The notes: generated by a model not told the origin, from the sequence alone. A stretch of DNA of 64,000 nt from Asticcacaulis aquaticus (GCF_028550415.1 NZ_JAQQKX010000005.1:62001-126000); one strand, 5' to 3'. Shown: positions 24,114-31,747, counted from the stretch's first letter. Program-made: numbers and translations.

Positions 24114-25286
24114 CTAAAAACCCACCCCCAGATTATACCGAAACAGGAAGACGCTTTTTGCCGTAGACTGATCCCTGCTGTCTTTTGGGTCGGCGATTAG
24201 CACGGGGCCGAGCATTTCGTGCACGATAGCGGCCAGATTATATCCGACCGGATATTCCCTTAGGGTAAGGCAGACATCGACCACATGTTCGGCATTTATA
24301 TAACATTGAAACATCGCTGACTTTGTGAATTCATCCTTTCCTGTCAATGCTACCAAGACCTTGTTATTGTTTTGCAGGGCAAAGGGTTTGGTGTGTCGGC
24401 CTTTGTTGTCTTCGGTGGTTTGGGTTATAAGCCAGCCCTTGGCAGTGCGCAGACTCACCCGGGGCCGCGGCATGGGCGGGGTGGTTTGTGCGGCCAGCCA
24501 CGCTATGGCTCCTTTATGTCCAAAGCGGGCGGCATTGGTATAGAGCCACGCGGCCTGCTCGGAATCCTGTAGCCCCCCTTGTCCGGCTTCGGCCATTTTA
24601 GCCAGATTGACCATGCCCTCAAGCGAACCGCCGCGTGCGGCCTTGCGGAACCACTGGCGCGCCTGACTTGTCTTGTCGGGTTGTTTCAACAACTTCTGAC
24701 CGATCATGTTCATGGCCTCGGCATTGCCGGGCAGTCCGTAACCGGGCTGAGCCGCGCTCAGATATTCCTGCATGGCCATGGCTTCGTCTTTCGGGCCGGA
24801 CAAACCGAGGTCGTAATCATAGGCGACCGAAAAGATCAGGGTGGGGTGCTTGACGTCCAGTTTGTTGCAATAGGTCATCGCCCTGGCGGCATTGACGGGG
24901 CGATTAATGCCCAGCAGATAGGCCGTGCACATGACGCTCAAGGCACGAACCTCGCCCTTGTCGGCGGCGGCTTCATACAGGTTGTAGGCCGGTACGAGTT
25001 CGGGCCGCCCATCGACATAGCCTTGATTCAGCCGCGTCCCCAGATCGAACAGGAAGGTGCCGCTGGCGCGATCGGCGCGCGCAAGCCCGTCATCGACGTC
25101 ATTGCGTCGGGCCTGCATGGCTTTGAGATATTCGGCGTAAGACGCGGCGTCCATAGGACCGTCAGGGACCGAACCGATATTGTCGTAAGGCGGGCTTTGA
25201 GCGAGCGCTGCGTTCGACATCAGGCCCGTCAGACCTATCAGAACCAGTTTTACGGCATGTTTTATGATTTGACGCACAAGCAGCAT
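24114..25286 (-). CDS. Exported SEL1-repeat protein (paralogue 2)
   Basis: This 390-residue protein is the upstream partner and clear paralogue of the gene at 22981-24111. They share long near-identical stretches, for example LSVMCTAYLLG, NRPVNAARAMTYCNKLDVKH, LIFSV and TNAARFGHKGA/TNAARLGHKGA. The N terminus (KHAVKLVLIGLTGLMSNAAL) is a signal peptide preceded by a short basic stretch. SEL1 repeats occupy about residues 80-260 and the C-terminal domain again has the WLITQT motif (KGWLITQTTEDNKGRH). Function unknown; the preserved Cys pair and conserved tail suggest both copies are maintained. Confidence 0.75.
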   Translation of the reverse strand: MLLVRQIIKHAVKLVLIGLTGLMSNAALAQSPPYDNIGSVPDGPMDAASYAEYLKAMQARRNDVDDGLARADRASGTFLFDLGTRLNQGYVDGRPELVPAYNLYEAAADKGEVRALSVMCTAYLLGINRPVNAARAMTYCNKLDVKHPTLIFSVAYDYDLGLSGPKDEAMAMQEYLSAAQPGYGLPGNAEAMNMIGQKLLKQPDKTSQARQWFRKAARGGSLEGMVNLAKMAEAGQGGLQDSEQAAWLYTNAARFGHKGAIAWLAAQTTPPMPRPRVSLRTAKGWLITQTTEDNKGRHTKPFALQNNNKVLVALTGKDEFTKSAMFQCYINAEHVVDVCLTLREYPVGYNLAAIVHEMLGPVLIADPKDSRDQSTAKSVFLFRYNLGVGF

Positions 25287-25437
25287 CCCCCATTTCCCGT
25301 CACCGAGCCTAGCCCAAATTCAGAATTTGTGAACCTAAAAACCCAGGCGTGTAAAATCGTGTCTGGCCGTATTATGGATTGCTCCGGCGTAAGGGGCACG
25401 CTAAGCGGGCGGCAGGAAACTATTCGGGAGGTGCGCC

Positions 25438-26853
25438 ATGATATCGGTCAAAGACTTCGGCGCGACGGGGAACGGCGCGACGCTAGATACGGCGGCGATC
25501 AATGCCGCTATCGAAGCCGCGCATCATCGCGGGGGTGGCGAGGTTTTCCTGCCGGAAGGGCGCTATCTCAGCTTTTCGATCCGACTTCTGTCGGGCGTGA
25601 CATTGCATCTGGAAACCGGCGCGGTGCTCATCGCTGCCGATCCGGCGCAGCATCCGGGCGAATACGATCCCGCCGAAGACAATCCTTTCGACCTCTATCA
25701 GGATTTCGGCCATTCCCACTGGCACAACAGCCTGATCTGGGCCGAAGATGCGGAACACATCGCCATCATCGGTGAAGGGCTGATCGACGGCGAAGGCCTG
25801 ACGCGCGAAGGGCCGGGTTCGCAATGGAAAAAGCAGGCGGGCGAGTTCCCGCTGTCTATGCGCGGATTATCTGCCGAGGTCATGGCCGAACTGGCGCCTG
25901 AGGTTTCCGCGATGAAGGGGCTGGGCAATAAGTCCATTGCGCTGAAAAACTGCCGTCACGTGACGCTGAAAGACTTTACGATAAAGAACGGCGGGCATTT
26001 CGCCCTGCTGGCGACCGGGGTCGACGATATGACGATCGAAGGCCTGACCGTCGACACCAACCGCGACGGGCTGGATATCGATGCCTGTCGCCGGGTGACG
26101 ATCCGCCATTGCCGCGTCAATACGCCCAACGACGACGCCATCGTGCTCAAATCGAGCTATGCTCTGGGCGAAGCGCGGGCCTGCGAAGACATCACGGTCG
26201 AAGGTTGTACCGTGTCGGGCTATGATTTGGGGACGATGCTCGACGGCACCTATGGCCGGACGCAGGAACGTTCGCCGGATCAGGACCGTGTGACGGGCCG
26301 CATCAAGATCGGCACCGAGTCCAATGGCGGTTTCACCCGCATCCGTGTCCGCGATTGCCGTTTCGAGCGGTCGCGCGGGCTGGCGCTGGAAACGGTCGAC
26401 GGCGGCTGGATCGAAGACGTCATGTGCGAAAACCTGACCCTGACCGAGATCACGACCGCGCCTATCTTCCTGCGCGTCGGTGCGCGGCTGCGTGGACCCG
26501 AGGGCACCACGGTCGGCGGCATTCGTAAGGTGACGATCCGAAATCTGACGGCCACCGATATCCTGCCGGACTATTGCGCCCTGATTATGGGCTTGCCGGA
26601 CAGCCCCATTGAGGATGTGGCGCTGGAGAATATCTCGTTGACCTATCGCGGCGGCAAGACGATGGCCGAGGTCGCGCCGTTCACCGATGACCTGCCGACC
26701 GCCTATCCGGAGCCGTCGATGTTCGGGGTGACGCCGGCGCATGGCCTGTGGGCGCGGCATGTCAAAGGGCTCACCCTTAAGGATATCCGCATCGCTACGG
26801 ACCGGTCCGACGAACGCCCCGAACGCGTTTTTCACGCGGTCGATATCGCCTGA
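25438..26853 (+). CDS. GH28-family glycoside hydrolase (polygalacturonase-like)
   Basis: A right-handed beta-helix enzyme of the pectin-degrading GH28 type. It opens with the fold's typical start (ISVKDFGATGNGATLDTAAI, GGGEVFLPEGRYLS). The catalytic region has DTNRDGLDIDAC (Asp210, Asp213), TPNDDAIVLKS (Asp232/233) and the substrate-binding RIKIGTESNGG. 471 residues is the usual size. There is no signal peptide, so it probably acts in the cytosol on imported oligogalacturonides. The ATG has a strong GGGAGG site. It stands alone between the SEL1 pair and ctrA. Confidence 0.88.
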   Translation: MISVKDFGATGNGATLDTAAINAAIEAAHHRGGGEVFLPEGRYLSFSIRLLSGVTLHLETGAVLIAADPAQHPGEYDPAEDNPFDLYQDFGHSHWHNSLIWAEDAEHIAIIGEGLIDGEGLTREGPGSQWKKQAGEFPLSMRGLSAEVMAELAPEVSAMKGLGNKSIALKNCRHVTLKDFTIKNGGHFALLATGVDDMTIEGLTVDTNRDGLDIDACRRVTIRHCRVNTPNDDAIVLKSSYALGEARACEDITVEGCTVSGYDLGTMLDGTYGRTQERSPDQDRVTGRIKIGTESNGGFTRIRVRDCRFERSRGLALETVDGGWIEDVMCENLTLTEITTAPIFLRVGARLRGPEGTTVGGIRKVTIRNLTATDILPDYCALIMGLPDSPIEDVALENISLTYRGGKTMAEVAPFTDDLPTAYPEPSMFGVTPAHGLWARHVKGLTLKDIRIATDRSDERPERVFHAVDIA

Positions 26854-27119
26854 GCGGAGACGGCAAAGAAATTTTTTAATTTATTTGTCGCGAATAAGGC
26901 AGGTTTTTATCGCGCCATACCTGTGCAAGGTCGCGTTTAAGTTTAAGAATTTGTTAAGCTTTCCGCGAATGATTTTCTGCGCCTGATTTTCGCATCTCGT
27001 CGCATTTTTCACGAAAAAGCGTGTAAAAACAATTCGTCATTGGTTTTTTACGCGCGGACTTCCAAACTGAGCCGCTCGCCAAAAGCGCGAGGGGCCGCCC
27101 TGAACCGTGGGCGAAATGA

Positions 27120-27196
27120 GACTCAATCTTAAAAAAGGGTTAAAAAAAGTTTGGGAAAAGACTCAAGTCTTGACTCGCGACTCTTGTCAGCGATTC
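27120..27196. promoter_or_regulatory. Cluster of five GANTC (CcrM) sites upstream of ctrA
   Basis: GANTC occurs at 27120-27124, 27160-27164, 27172-27176, 27179-27183 and 27192-27196: five in 77 bp, where about 0.3 would be expected by chance. CcrM methylates this sequence and hemimethylation activates ctrA P1 in Caulobacter, where a single site is described. A cluster could sharpen replication-coupled timing. Confidence 0.7.
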
Positions 27197-27233
27197 GCAA
27201 ATCAGCGTACCCCTTTTTGAGAATTGATTAGGC

Positions 27234-27247
27234 TTAACCAATCTTAA
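27234..27247 (+). promoter_or_regulatory. Candidate CtrA autoregulatory box before ctrA
   Basis: TTAA (27234-27237) and TTAA (27244-27247) flank six bases, reading TTAACCAATCTTAAG, 89 bp upstream of the ctrA ATG. CtrA activates its own P2 promoter through such a box in Caulobacter. The spacer is six bases, as at flhA and fliI. Confidence 0.65.
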
Positions 27248-27335
27248 GGGATTTCAGGTTTAGCTATCTAAATCTTAACGGACGCAGGGCCTCCTGCCTT
27301 GTGTCTATGTGTTTGCCGTAGCCGGGAGGGGCTTT

Positions 27336-28043
27336 ATGCGCGTACTGCTGATTGAAGACGACAGCGCCACTGCTCAAAGCATTGAGCTGATGCTGAAATC
27401 CGAAGGGTTCAACGTCTATACTACGGACCTGGGCGAAGAAGGCGTGGATCTGGGTAAGATCTACGACTACGACCTGATCCTGCTCGACCTGTCGCTGCCC
27501 GACATGTCCGGTCTGGAAGTGCTGCGCCAGCTGCGCGTCGGCAAGGTCAATACGCCGGTGATGATCCTGTCGGGGTCTTCGGAAATCGAAACCAAGGTCA
27601 AGACGCTCGGCGGTGGTGCCGACGACTATATGACCAAGCCGTTCCACAAAGACGAACTGATCGCCCGCATCCATGCGGTCGTGCGCCGCTCCAAGGGCCA
27701 TGCGCAATCGGTCATCAAGACCGGCGACATCATCGTCAATCTCGACGCCAAGACGGTCGAAGTTGCGGGCAACCGCGTCCACCTGACCGGCAAGGAATAC
27801 GAGATGCTGGAGCTTCTGTCGCTCCGTAAGGGCACGACCCTGACCAAGGAAATGTTCCTCAACCACCTTTACGGCGGTATGGACGAGCCGGAACTGAAGA
27901 TCATCGACGTCTTCATCTGCAAGCTGCGCAAGAAGCTGGCCGTCGCCAACGAAGGCAACTCTTATATCGAAACCGTCTGGGGCCGTGGCTATGTGCTGCG
28001 CGACCCGCACGAAGCGGCCAACGGCGGTATCGTCGCCGCCTAA
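27336..28043 (+). CDS. ctrA: Cell-cycle response regulator CtrA
   Basis: CtrA is the master OmpR-family regulator of the Caulobacter cell cycle, controlling flagellar, pili, division and methylation genes and blocking replication initiation. The receiver has [20 protein letters not shown] and phospho-acceptor Asp51 in [13 protein letters not shown]. The winged-helix domain contains [20 protein letters not shown] and ends in [10 protein letters not shown] and [11 protein letters not shown]. The length, 235 residues, and the near-invariant DNA-binding half make the identity secure. The ATG at 27336 follows GGGAGGGGC. A strong terminator sits 20 bp past the stop. Confidence 0.98.
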   Translation: MRVLLIEDDSATAQSIELMLKSEGFNVYTTDLGEEGVDLGKIYDYDLILLDLSLPDMSGLEVLRQLRVGKVNTPVMILSGSSEIETKVKTLGGGADDYMTKPFHKDELIARIHAVVRRSKGHAQSVIKTGDIIVNLDAKTVEVAGNRVHLTGKEYEMLELLSLRKGTTLTKEMFLNHLYGGMDEPELKIIDVFICKLRKKLAVANEGNSYIETVWGRGYVLRDPHEAANGGIVAA

Positions 28044-28063
28044 GCCTTTCGGTTTCGGATGAT

Positions 28064-28103
28064 CAAAAAAGCGCCTGCCGTCCTCTCACGGCAGGCGCTT
28101 TTT
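28064..28103 (+). terminator. Intrinsic terminator of ctrA
   Basis: AAAAAAGCGCCTGCCG pairs with CGGCAGGCGCTTTTT across an eight-base TCCTCTCA loop (arms about 28065-28080 and 28089-28103). The stem is GC-rich and the 3' arm ends in a T-run: a textbook Rho-independent terminator; the A-run on the other side makes it potentially bidirectional. Confidence 0.92.
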
Positions 28104-28214
28104 GTTTGCGCCTGCAATCGATGTCGCCTGATGGCTTTCGATTTTTCTCTATAATTTTCGCTTTATCCCCTGTAGCCTGATCGGAACTCATAATGACATC
28201 AGGAAGGAACGGCG

Positions 28215-29591
28215 ATGAAGGCATTGATGCTGGCGGGCGCTTTATTGGCCGCAGGGTCTGCGCAGGCGCGTGACGCCGACCCGTGGTACACGCAGCGCGA
28301 ATTCGTGCCGGTCGAACGCGTCGAAATCCGTCTGCACAATCCGCTGAATGCGCCGCGCCTCAACAGCCCGGTCATCATCCCGCGCTCTGCCGTGCCGCAA
28401 CTGCATCACACGCACGAACTATGGATGACGCTGGTCGATCCATCGAAGCCCGGCATCGGTGTCCCCGATGCGAAAACCCGCGCGAAAGAGGGGCCGCACG
28501 GCCGGCTGGAGGAAACCAATGGTCACGCCATCGACTATCAGTTCGACGACCTCGATCAGGACGGTCTGTGGGACGAGCTGTTCCTGATGACCGACTTCGC
28601 GCCGAATGAAACCAAGGTCATCTATGTCTATTTCGGCAAGCAGATGCGCGGCTGGAATCCGCACCGCACCCACGCGGCGACCGGCAGCTATATGCGCCAC
28701 ACGGTGCCGTTCTGGGAGAGCGAAAATATCGGCTGGAAACTGTGGTTCCCCGATGCGGCGGATGTTTACGGCAAGCGCAAGCCGCAACTGATGTCGAACC
28801 GGCTCTATGGCGAAAACCTCGATGGTTATGCGGTGTCGCTGATCGATCCGGGGCTGGGCTCGGACATCATGTCGGTCGATGATTCCTTCGGTGGCGGCGG
28901 AATCGCCGTCATGGACGATCCGAAAGATGCGAAGGCCGTGTCACGGGCGCGCTTCACGCCGGGCGCCAATTTCGACGGGCGGTTCAACGGCGACCCGACG
29001 AAGGACACGCGCTACGCCTATACGGTGCTGGCCAACGGGCCGCTGCGGTCGATGGTGCGGGTGCGTATTCTGAACTGGGACAGCGGTCACGGGCGCTATG
29101 CGGCGGATCAGGTCTATACGGCCTATGCCGGTGAAGACTACGCCACGGCCACGGTGCAGTTCACCGAATTCGCGCCTAAGGCGTCGGCGCGATTTGTGGC
29201 CGGTATCCGCAAGCACGGCGTCCAGACCTTCTTTCGTCAGTCGGGCGGCATGGTGGTTACCGCCGGTCCCGAAGTCATCCGCAACCCGGACGATGTCGAG
29301 GCCTTGCAGCCGGATATGAAGGTCGATTTTGCCGGGGCGGCGCTGGTGGTGAAGGACGCCTATAAGCCGCGCTACCTGTTCTCCGAAGCGCGGCAGGGCA
29401 ATCACCTGATGGTTATCGAGCCGACCGCAGACCGGCGTTTCGAATATCTGATCGCTGCAGGCTGGAGCGAAGGCGCGCAACGCAAGACCGCCGAGGCCTT
29501 CGGCGACTATGTGGCGCGTGTGGCGAAAGAGTATAATGCCCCGATCGAGGTCAAGGGCGCGGTATTGGAAAAGAAATCGCTTAATCCGTAA
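28215..29591 (+). CDS. Exported DUF4861-family protein
   Basis: A 458-residue protein with a signal peptide (MKALMLAGALLAAGSAQARD). DUF4861 proteins are found in pectin and rhamnogalacturonan utilisation loci, but I know of no settled activity. Visible conserved stretches are VERVEIRLHNPLNAPRLNSP, DYQFDDLDQDGLWDELFLMT (an Asp-rich, calcium-like loop) and ENIGWKLWFPDAADVYGKRK. AGGAAGGAACGGCG precedes the ATG. With the GH28 and GH10 genes nearby it fits a plant cell-wall theme. Its 3' end overlaps the convergent MliC-like gene by 11 bp. Confidence 0.72.
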   Translation: MKALMLAGALLAAGSAQARDADPWYTQREFVPVERVEIRLHNPLNAPRLNSPVIIPRSAVPQLHHTHELWMTLVDPSKPGIGVPDAKTRAKEGPHGRLEETNGHAIDYQFDDLDQDGLWDELFLMTDFAPNETKVIYVYFGKQMRGWNPHRTHAATGSYMRHTVPFWESENIGWKLWFPDAADVYGKRKPQLMSNRLYGENLDGYAVSLIDPGLGSDIMSVDDSFGGGGIAVMDDPKDAKAVSRARFTPGANFDGRFNGDPTKDTRYAYTVLANGPLRSMVRVRILNWDSGHGRYAADQVYTAYAGEDYATATVQFTEFAPKASARFVAGIRKHGVQTFFRQSGGMVVTAGPEVIRNPDDVEALQPDMKVDFAGAALVVKDAYKPRYLFSEARQGNHLMVIEPTADRRFEYLIAAGWSEGAQRKTAEAFGDYVARVAKEYNAPIEVKGAVLEKKSLNP

Positions 29592-29937
29592 CGCACTGGG
29601 TCGGCACCATCTTGCCGACGGTCCAGGTGGCGTTGCGGCCCTTGCCGCGGAAATCGTGACGACCCGACGAGTACCAGATGCCCGAGGCCGCCACCTGTTG
29701 CGGCAGGATCAGCTTTGTGCCGTCGCTTAAGGTCACGGTCGCGGCGTTTTCGCTGAAATAGATATTGAACTTCGTGCCGTTGTCGCAGCTATAGACGATG
29801 CCCGTGCTGGCCTCGGCCGAAGGCGGCGGGGGAGGGGGCGGAGGTGCCACATCGCCCATGCCGGGATCGGACGTGGTGGCGCAGGCCGCAAGAGTCAGGG
29901 CAAGGACAGACAGGCTGGCAAAGGCGTTCAGGCGCAT
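29581..29937 (-). CDS. MliC-type lysozyme inhibitor lipoprotein
   Basis: MliC/PliC proteins are envelope inhibitors of C-type lysozyme. The 118-residue precursor has a lipobox (LALTLAAC, Cys19) followed by a flexible proline run and then the MliC domain: VYSCDNGTKFNIYFSENAAT, LSDGTKLILPQQ, the signature ASGIWYSSGRHDFRGKGRNA, and a terminal Cys forming the usual pair with the first. It stands alone, divergent from the arsenic locus, and its stop overlaps the DUF4861 gene. Lipoprotein sorting to the outer membrane is inferred. Confidence 0.82.
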   Translation of the reverse strand: MRLNAFASLSVLALTLAACATTSDPGMGDVAPPPPPPPPSAEASTGIVYSCDNGTKFNIYFSENAATVTLSDGTKLILPQQVAASGIWYSSGRHDFRGKGRNATWTVGKMVPTQCVTD

Positions 29938-30168
29938 GGGTTCCCTCCGTAAGAGGACGGGACCTTAGCCGGTTTCCCGGGTTTCGGAAATAAGCTCACG
30001 ATAAGGTTTATCGTGAATTTTTATCAACACCTCCTTAACCGCGTTTATACACCGTAACCTAATGCGTGCGTGATAACGTGGTTCTCAAGAGGGCCGCGTA
30101 CAGACCCTCCGCCGCAGTCAGGCCGCAGGGGACGTGGGGCCCAGAAAGTAAATTGGGAGGATATAATA
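29938..30168. promoter_or_regulatory. Divergent promoter region with a 9-bp inverted repeat
   Basis: The 231-bp gap between the MliC-like gene and the phosphatase-like gene contains TCACGATAA (29996-30004) and TTATCGTGA (30008-30016) around a GGT loop, followed on the plus strand by ATTTTT. No plus-strand gene ends nearby, so it is more likely an operator or an early transcript hairpin than a terminator. A TTAACC lies at about 30035. Nothing else recognisable. Confidence 0.4.
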
Positions 30169-30669
30169 ATGATCAACGTACTGTTTATGGCCGAACGCAA
30201 TTCGTCGCGCTCGATCCTGGCCGAGGCCCTGCTCAACCGTCTGGGCGCAGGCCGTTTCGAAGCCTTTTCGGCGGGCGTGACCCCGGCCATGGCCATCAGC
30301 CCCTATGCCATCGCCCTGCTGCACAAGATCAATTACAAGATCGAGATGCTGTCGCCCAAGTCGGTCGAGGATTTCGGCCACGACGCCGCCCCGCAAATCG
30401 ACATCGTGTTCCGTCTGTCGCATCACCTGCCCAAGGGCAAGATGCCGATTTTCCATGGCGACCCGATGGTCATCGACTGGTTCCTGCCGGACCCGGAAGA
30501 CGTGAGCGGCTCCCCGGCGCAGATCGCCACGGCCTATGCCGACCTGTTCGGGGCGCTGTGCAATCGCATCGAGGTCCTGACTCACATGCCGGTCGAGCAC
30601 GTCTGTTCGCCGGTGGCGCGCCTGCGGCTGGAGCGCATGGGCGAAGACTATATCCGTCTGGCCTCCTGA
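30169..30669 (+). CDS. Low-molecular-weight phosphatase / arsenate-reductase homologue lacking the catalytic Cys
   Basis: The fold and position suggest a thioredoxin-coupled ArsC/LMW-PTP protein, but the P-loop is altered. The family motif VLF-x-C-x5-R-S reads VLFMAERNSSRS here, so the nucleophilic Cys is Ala8 while Arg14 is kept. The late acid-loop motif is present (WFLPDPEDVSG). It is therefore predicted to be catalytically dead but possibly still able to bind oxyanion or phosphoprotein. Length 166 is slightly long. The start at 30169 follows GGGAGG. The gene precedes an ArsR regulator and a glutaredoxin-type ArsC, with a terminator between it and arsR. Confidence 0.8.
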   Translation: MINVLFMAERNSSRSILAEALLNRLGAGRFEAFSAGVTPAMAISPYAIALLHKINYKIEMLSPKSVEDFGHDAAPQIDIVFRLSHHLPKGKMPIFHGDPMVIDWFLPDPEDVSGSPAQIATAYADLFGALCNRIEVLTHMPVEHVCSPVARLRLERMGEDYIRLAS

Positions 30670-30691
30670 TACCGCCCCTATATCGACATCC

Positions 30692-30728
30692 GGGCCGTCG
30701 TCCCTGCGGACAGACGGCTCTTTCTTTT
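30692..30728 (+). terminator. Intrinsic terminator after the phosphatase-like gene
   Basis: GGGCCGTCGTCC pairs with GGAC-A-GACGGCTC around a CTGC loop (one bulged A), followed by TTTCTTTTAT. It lies 25 bp after the stop codon and so separates this gene from arsR. Confidence 0.82.
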
Positions 30729-30817
30729 ATCGAATTCTTACAAGCGAGCGTTAAAAAACAGGCGTTTGCTACGATAGCAGGTCTTTCACAGACTCATGTT
30801 TCGTGTATGCTCGGTAT

Positions 30818-31156
30818 ATGGAACTCGATGACGCCGTAGTTGCTCTGTTCGCCCTGGCCCACCCCGGTCGGCTTGAAGTGTTTCGCACCATCGTGCGGGC
30901 CGGTCCCGGCGGCATGCCTGCCGGTGATGTGGCCAAGGCCATCAAGGCCCCCGCCAATACCACCTCGACCCATTTGAGCATACTGACCGGGGCGGGGCTG
31001 CTGAGCGCCTATCGTCAGGGTCGATCGATCATCTACAGCGCTCAGTTGCCGCACCTGTCGAGTCTGGCGGCTTATCTGCTCGAAGACTGTGCGCAGGGCG
31101 CGCCCGAAGCCTATAGCCAGTTGACGCGACTGCCGACCGGCAAGAAGCCCGCCTGA
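30818..31156 (+). CDS. ArsR/SmtB-family transcriptional regulator
   Basis: A 112-residue winged-helix repressor: MELDDAVVALFALAHPGRLE, the helix-turn-helix APANTTSTHLSILTGAGLLS and the beta-wing AYRQGRSIIYSAQ. ArsR proteins leave DNA on binding As(III), Sb(III) or metals. This one lacks the classic CVC motif in the recognition helix region and has a single cysteine (LLEDCAQG), so how it senses is unclear; other family members use C-terminal sites or no metal at all. The ATG at 30818 is favoured over a TTG/ATG 15 bp upstream because homologues begin near this point. arsC starts 12 bp downstream. Confidence 0.85.
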   Translation: MELDDAVVALFALAHPGRLEVFRTIVRAGPGGMPAGDVAKAIKAPANTTSTHLSILTGAGLLSAYRQGRSIIYSAQLPHLSSLAAYLLEDCAQGAPEAYSQLTRLPTGKKPA

Positions 31157-31168
31157 GCCGGAACAGAC

Positions 31169-31537
31169 ATGTCCGACTTTCCGGTGACGATCTATCACAA
31201 TCCGCGCTGCTCCACGTCGCGAACCGCCCTGTCTCTGTTGCAGGATAAGGGGTATAATCCTGAAATCGTTGAGTATCTGAACGTCGGCTGGACGGAACAG
31301 ACGCTTCTGTCTCTGGCGGCGAAGTCCGGTGGACTGAAAGGTCTGCTCCGTGGCAAGGAGCCCCTGGCGCAGGAGCTGGGACTGCTGAAGCCGCGCGTGC
31401 GCGAGGCGACGATTCTCAAGGCGATGATCAAGCATCCGATACTGGTCGAACGTCCGATCATCGACACCCCGAAGGGCGTGGTCGTGGCGCGCCCTATGGA
31501 ACGGATCAATGACGTGATGGATCGGGTGATTGTCTAA
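31169..31537 (+). CDS. arsC: Glutaredoxin-type arsenate reductase ArsC
   Basis: This ArsC type reduces As(V) to As(III) with glutaredoxin and glutathione. The 122-residue protein shows the family features: TIYHNPRCSTSRTAL with catalytic Cys14, a middle helix LLRGKEPLAQELGL (the usual RTKE is RGKE) and the substrate-binding HPILVERPIIDTPKG with Arg. It lies 12 bp after arsR, so the regulator and enzyme are co-transcribed. No arsenite efflux gene (arsB or acr3) is visible nearby. A YffB-like role is an alternative, since that family is close. Confidence 0.85.
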   Translation: MSDFPVTIYHNPRCSTSRTALSLLQDKGYNPEIVEYLNVGWTEQTLLSLAAKSGGLKGLLRGKEPLAQELGLLKPRVREATILKAMIKHPILVERPIIDTPKGVVVARPMERINDVMDRVIV

Positions 31538-31554
31538 ACTACTCCGCTACTATC

Positions 31555-31740
31555 TACTCCCCTGACTTGTCGGGGGAGGTGGCATTTGCGTAGCAAATGA
31601 CGGAGGGGGGCTCGCGTAGGCATCGCGAATAAATCTGCGGCCCGCTGAGTGCGTTACTCAAGCCGCGCATGCCCCCACCACCACATCTCACCCGCTACGC
31701 GGGCTCGTGCGGTCCCCCTCCCCGGTACACCGGGGAGGTA
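31555..31740. repeat. Dispersed intergenic repeat, copy B
   Basis: Fills the gap between arsC and cheR. One end reads CTCCCCTGACTTGTCGGGGG then GCATTTGCGTAGCAAATGAC; the other reads CCCCCACCACCACATCTCAC, CCGCTACGCGGG and GTGCGGTCCCCCTCCCC. The second arm is nearly the same as in copy A (12599-12768), and the ATTTGC-N3-GCAAAT core is shared; the middle differs. It could form a long hairpin serving as a two-way terminator between convergent genes. Confidence 0.78.
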
Positions 31741-31747
31741 TGATTTC

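Larger units (their letters stand above)
26854..27335 (+). promoter_or_regulatory. Long ctrA upstream regulatory region
   Basis: 482 bp with no gene, AT-rich for this genome. The notable contents are five GANTC sites (27120-27196) and a TTAACC-N4-TTAA box with a further TTAAC at 27275, each listed separately. The 26854-27100 part contains several A/T tracts and no recognisable motif. In Caulobacter ctrA has two promoters, P1 controlled by GANTC methylation and P2 by CtrA itself; the order seen here (GANTC cluster distal, CtrA box proximal) matches that plan. Confidence 0.7.

Noticed and set aside
24579-25775. A ~400-codon plus-strand frame opposite the SEL1 gene and running into the GH28 gene
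   Set aside because: It is antisense to a convincing signal-peptide SEL1 protein and then out of frame over the GH28 start; no domain seen.
30169-30669. Treating the Ala-for-Cys phosphatase homologue as a pseudogene
   Set aside because: Frame, ribosome-binding site, full length, retained Arg and acid loop, and a terminator argue for a maintained protein.
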